From Plasmodium malariae (lineage: Eukaryota; Apicomplexa; Aconoidasida; Haemosporida; Plasmodiidae): 52,500 nt of DNA. The notes under the pieces are model-generated. The model worked only from the letters and a program-made list of their open reading frames with translations, ran no database searches and was not told where the DNA came from. Every line of letters starts with the position of its first letter. The stretch's first letter is position 1. This document shows, piece after piece, positions 48,958 through 52,500 of this stretch. The stretch spans positions 1 to 52,500 of the forward strand of contig NC_041780.1 of NCBI RefSeq assembly GCF_900090045.1. The letters run 5' to 3'. A program made the translations under genes and the position numbers.

Positions 48958-51900
48958 GACTTCATTGGAAGCATTACCGACTTCATTGGAAGCATTACCG
49001 ACTTCATTGGAAGCATTACCGACTTCATTGGAAGCATTATCCCTATTCTTGTAACTATGAATAACCCCAGCAACAGCGTTAAAGACGCTATTAATAATAC
49101 TTTCATCATTTCGTGTACAGATAGAATCTTTCCTGTCATAAGTCTTCTTCTGATAATCTATTGTTTCTCTTTCCTCATAGTAGTAACTATTCTCCTTGTT
49201 GTTAAGGTTTATATCACTAACCCGAGTGGCACTGCTATTCTTATCAGTCCTCGCGCTGCTATTCTCCTCGTCATTCCTAAAGTTGTACCTACTCGATTCA
49301 TTCTCATTGCTGTTACTACTACCATTATGAATATCATCACTGCTACGTTTGTTTATCTTACCATAGTTTATATCTCTGCCGATCACACTTCCTCCGTTCA
49401 AATAACTCCTGTTCGAACCACCATTATTGTCGGCACCTGCTAAACAGGAACAGTCATCATTCTTGATAGTAAACCCTCTATTGCTTTTTTCACATGCAAC
49501 ATGTACATCATTTCCATTTGCGTGCACAAAAGGTCCATTATTTATATTTAAATGGTTCATATATTTTATGAGCCCCTTTAGATGGTTTCTTTTATTCATA
49601 TCATCGCTACCATTCCACTTGTTGTTATTAAATGCACCACTTACATATTCATTATTTTCAGATACAAATATTTTGTCAAAATTCTCATAGCTTACTTCTT
49701 TCATTATATTATTCCCACATTTTATGTGCTTCCTCGATTGTTCCTCCTTATTACAAACATCATTAACTAAGTCATCATAGTTTACACAGTTTACACAGTT
49801 TACACACTTTACATGGTTCATATTGTTGATCATGGGTTTATATTCTAATACAGATGATATATCATTATCTAATATTTCTTTTTCGAAATTATATATGGCT
49901 GGATTGTTCTTAATGTCCTCCATGTTCAACTTATTCTCGCTTTCTCTTTCCTCCTCTTCGTTTCTCTTCCTATAAGTATCATCACTTCGATAGGATTTTT
50001 CCTCCATCGTATTTCTCTTCTCCTCCATCATATTGTGCTGTTCTTCCATTTCTCTGTGTTCCTCCCCCTGTGAGTACCTTTCATTACAGCTGTTTCCCTT
50101 CCCCTCTGCTTGATTTCCATCATCTATCAGACTAATAGTTGCATTCCTTCCATCTCCCATAGATTTACAATATATTATACTCTCATTCGTTTTACTCCTT
50201 TTTAAAGTGCTACTCTCATCACAATGCTCTTCTACTCCTTCTTCATTTGTTTGACTTTCATATTTGTATGCACTCCCTAATTCGTTACCATCAGTGATAT
50301 TATTATCTGTGGTATGCAAACTGTTCTTAATTTTTTCCTTTTCATTTAGATATGTACTAAAACTCCCAAAGAACTGCTGCTTCGTCTTTTCACTTTCCAC
50401 ATTCATATAATAATTAAAACTTTCAGTGTTCTCGAATGGTTTCTTCATACTGTCAACGTTGGATTTGGTATTTGACGCTATACTACTATCATAGAAAAGG
50501 TGCATCATGCACTTGTCGTCTTTTCTTCTCTGTCCTTTCGTTATTACTAAATCTATATCTGCATCTACATCTGCATCAGCATCTACATCTGCATCTACAT
50601 CTAAATCTGAATCTAAATCTACATTTACATCCACATCTCCATCCTTTTCGCTTCCCTTTTTTAAGCCTTTTTTCACATCATTGGAAAAATTTGCTACATC
50701 CTCAGCACTTTCAGATGGAGCAATGTTCACTCTCGCATCGTCCGTAAGACTGGGATTTCCTCCAATGATACTACAACTAGTATTCATCGTCTCGTCCACT
50801 TGATTCCCCTCCTTATATGATATGAATCCCCCAGAATACTTCAACGATTTATCCATATTATAGTAGTAGTTTAAAGAGGCATTATTTTTACTCATTATGC
50901 TGAGTATATTCCCATGCCCACTTCTGTTGTTGTTATTAGTGCTAGTATCATTACCTGTTATCCTTTGCCCGCAACTTCGTGAGCTAGCACTTACTGCACA
51001 ACCACCTACTGTACAACCATCTACTGCGCATTCACCTACTACGCATTCACCTACTGCGCATTCACCTACTGCGCATTCACTGCTTGTATTACTTATGGGT
51101 GCATCGCTAGTACCGATACACACACCCCTACTCCGCTTCTTACTCGAACCAGTTATCCCCTTTTCGCTGTAGTTGTACAACAGACTAAACTTTCCTTCTT
51201 CCTCTTTTTCGTTTAACTCTTCAGAGGTACGTAACGTTGACGCGGAAATGTCGTTCTTGTTCAAGTTGTTCGTAGAAAATCTGTCGTGCATTAATATATC
51301 TTTGTTCATATATACCTGATCATCTGTCATACTGCATACATTTCCTCTACTGTTAAGACAATTAGTATTAGAAATGAACTCATTTAAGTTGAACATACTC
51401 TTTTGATTTTTATTACACATATTGTAGTTAAGTAATAAACTATTTCCCGAGTTATTCACTATATCTCTATTACTACGAATATCATGTACATCATCATCAT
51501 CAACAATAACATTCCCAGGAGAATTATACCAAGAAGAGCACTCTTTATTAGTATCTACCGTTAAACAATCTTTTAAACTTCTTTCTATTTTATCTAAGTT
51601 TTTCATTAGTTCATAACTTATGATATCTCGACCATTCATCTTGTTATTCCTGCTATTTACACTATTATTTGAGTTGTTATTTTCTGATCGTTCAGGGAAA
51701 TTAAAAGATAAAAACGATTGCAAATTTAAAGGGGATACCATGTTTTCATCCCAATCTGCTACTGCGTTTCCATTTGAAGCCGCTACTACATTCTCATTTA
51801 TGCGTCTGTTTACCATGTTTCTACTGCTACTATGCATGCTATAATTTCTATTATTGTTTGTATTAGTATGACCACTGTAGTGAACACTGATCGATCCCTT

Positions 51901-52500
51901 TTTCATGCTCCTTATGCCCGATCTGCTGTTAACACTTTGCGGTAAAAGACTATTCTTCTTGCTGCTGCTTCTCCCTAACAACAGGTTGTCATGATCATAA
52001 GACGAGTACTGGTTGTTACACCCACTGTTGCTTCCATTACTATTAGTTCCGCCGATATTGTTATTACCGCTGTTGTTATTGCCGCTATTATTTCCACCGT
52101 TGTTATTGTTCTTCTTGCTGCTGTTACTGGGACCAATACTTATAGCACACAATTTAGTATTTTTTAAATTTTTATGATTCAAAAAAAAATTTTCTTTTTT
52201 CTCTTTTCTATATAACAGAGGGGGGCTTATATGCTCATTCAGCAAAATATTGCAGGGGGATGAATGTCTTACTAAACTTGCTCTATTCATACTCCTCACA
52301 ATGGTATTGTTCGTTTTATCGTGTCCCACAAGATTACTATTATTACTGTTCCAGTTGTTATCGCTGTTCCTGTTGTTATTATTACGATTATTAATATTAC
52401 TATTGTTACTGTTAATATTATTATTGCTGTCGTTACTACTATTATTATTACCGTTACTATTGTTATATGTATTGCTCGAGTTGGAAAAAACGGATGAATA
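48808..52500 (-). CDS. Large Asn-rich protein, N-terminal/central part (5' end outside window)
   Basis: The frame is open from the right edge (52500) for about 1230 codons. The apparent start at 52329 is a GTG inside a longer Asn-rich frame (…NNWNSNNSNLVGHDKTNN), so the gene begins beyond the window. The sequence is Asn/Ser/Asp-rich, with tracts such as CAVGECVVGECAV (15-bp repeat, about 51005-51080), a DVDADVDADADVD acidic repeat (about 50548-50635) and a Glu/Met/Arg-rich stretch EEHREMEEQHNMMEEKRNTM. It ends in frame-slipped KSVMLPV heptads at a TAG (48808-48810) because of the minisatellite junction at 48932-48957. Together with 46493-48957 it would form one protein of at least about 2000 residues. 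No catalytic domain was recognised. A transcription-related protein is only a guess. Confidence 0.85.
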   Translation of the reverse strand, partial: YSSVFSNSSNTYNNSNGNNNSSNDSNNNINSNNSNINNRNNNNRNSDNNWNSNNSNLVGHDKTNNTIVRSMNRASLVRHSSPCNILLNEHISPPLLYRKEKKENFFLNHKNLKNTKLCAISIGPSNSSKKNNNNGGNNSGNNNSGNNNIGGTNSNGSNSGCNNQYSSYDHDNLLLGRSSSKKNSLLPQSVNSRSGIRSMKKGSISVHYSGHTNTNNNRNYSMHSSSRNMVNRRINENVVAASNGNAVADWDENMVSPLNLQSFLSFNFPERSENNNSNNSVNSRNNKMNGRDIISYELMKNLDKIERSLKDCLTVDTNKECSSWYNSPGNVIVDDDDVHDIRSNRDIVNNSGNSLLLNYNMCNKNQKSMFNLNEFISNTNCLNSRGNVCSMTDDQVYMNKDILMHDRFSTNNLNKNDISASTLRTSEELNEKEEEGKFSLLYNYSEKGITGSSKKRSRGVCIGTSDAPISNTSSECAVGECAVGECVVGECAVDGCTVGGCAVSASSRSCGQRITGNDTSTNNNNRSGHGNILSIMSKNNASLNYYYNMDKSLKYSGGFISYKEGNQVDETMNTSCSIIGGNPSLTDDARVNIAPSESAEDVANFSNDVKKGLKKGSEKDGDVDVNVDLDSDLDVDADVDADADVDADIDLVITKGQRRKDDKCMMHLFYDSSIASNTKSNVDSMKKPFENTESFNYYMNVESEKTKQQFFGSFSTYLNEKEKIKNSLHTTDNNITDGNELGSAYKYESQTNEEGVEEHCDESSTLKRSKTNESIIYCKSMGDGRNATISLIDDGNQAEGKGNSCNERYSQGEEHREMEEQHNMMEEKRNTMEEKSYRSDDTYRKRNEEEERESENKLNMEDIKNNPAIYNFEKEILDNDISSVLEYKPMINNMNHVKCVNCVNCVNYDDLVNDVCNKEEQSRKHIKCGNNIMKEVSYENFDKIFVSENNEYVSGAFNNNKWNGSDDMNKRNHLKGLIKYMNHLNINNGPFVHANGNDVHVACEKSNRGFTIKNDDCSCLAGADNNGGSNRSYLNGGSVIGRDINYGKINKRSSDDIHNGSSNSNENESSRYNFRNDEENSSARTDKNSSATRVSDINLNNKENSYYYEERETIDYQKKTYDRKDSICTRNDESIINSVFNAVAGVIHSYKNRDNASNEVGNASNEVGNASNEVGNASNEVGNASNEVKSVMLPVKSVMLPVKSVILPIKSVILPVKSVMLPVKSVILPT
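48811..49040 (-). repeat. 21-bp minisatellite GNASNEV / GNASSQI, with frame-changing junction
   Basis: About ten 21-base units. On the gene's 5' side they read GGTAATGCTTCCAATGAAGT(C), coding GNASNEV. On the 3' side they carry AGTCAAATC in place of AATGAAGTC, coding GNASSQI, with Ser/Val variants. The unit at 48932-48957 is 26 bases instead of 21 and shifts frame. Confidence 0.93.

Noticed and set aside
46493..52500. Calling the Asn-rich protein an ApiAP2 factor
   Set aside because: Size and composition would fit, but no AP2 domain is visible in the window, so the label is unsupported.

Overview
The window looks like chromosome-internal nuclear DNA of a malaria parasite (Plasmodium). Intergenic DNA is extremely AT-rich, with long poly(A/T), (AT)n and (TACA)n runs. 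Proteins are very long, Asn/Lys-rich and crowded with low-complexity inserts. Introns are short, with GTAAGT/GTATAT-like donors and T-rich acceptors. A perfect AAT run encodes about a hundred Asn. The many Gly-Ser/Asn repeat tracts might suggest a P. malariae- or P. ovale-type genome, but I cannot fix the species from sequence alone. I saw no antigen-family genes, telomeric repeats, rRNA or tRNA.

Layout. (1) 1-1674: no resolved gene, simple repeats. (2) 1675-7152 (-): a TYW3-Kelch-TYW2 fusion for wybutosine synthesis on tRNA-Phe. (3) 7397 to about 8880 (+): short exon-like blocks, including a BRCT-like piece, not assembled into a clean gene. (4) 11393-13117 (+): a protein with two HxS motifs, probably 2H-phosphoesterase-like. 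(5) 13.9-14.5 kb: exon-like islands. (6) 15342-18225 (+): RMND1/Rmd1 (DUF155) family, two exons. (7) 18649-20826 (-): helical-repeat protein, probably mitochondrial. (8) 21015-22341 (+): a seven-exon model for a 117-residue protein whose reading frame closes through every splice. (9) 24427-24740 (+): a tiny two-exon Lys-rich ORF. (10) 25267-34174 (+): giant eIF2A with a C-terminal GYF domain split across an intron. (11) 36265-42329 (-): one large unknown protein broken in a poly(A) tract. (12) 42410-43247 (+) and 43928-44391 (-): two small spliced gene models. (13) 46493-52500 (-): one large Asn-rich protein, open at the right edge and frame-broken inside a 21-bp minisatellite.

The recognisable genes serve RNA and organelle functions: tRNA modification, translation initiation, possibly RNA end processing, and mitochondrial maintenance. 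They do not form an operon-like pathway. The less obvious content lies in two places. Small multi-exon genes sit in what looks like intergenic space, three of them starting 80-250 bp from a large divergent gene. Two large genes also appear split by length changes in repeats. Splice models are my own reading of GT/AG sites and frame continuity, and no expression data were available.
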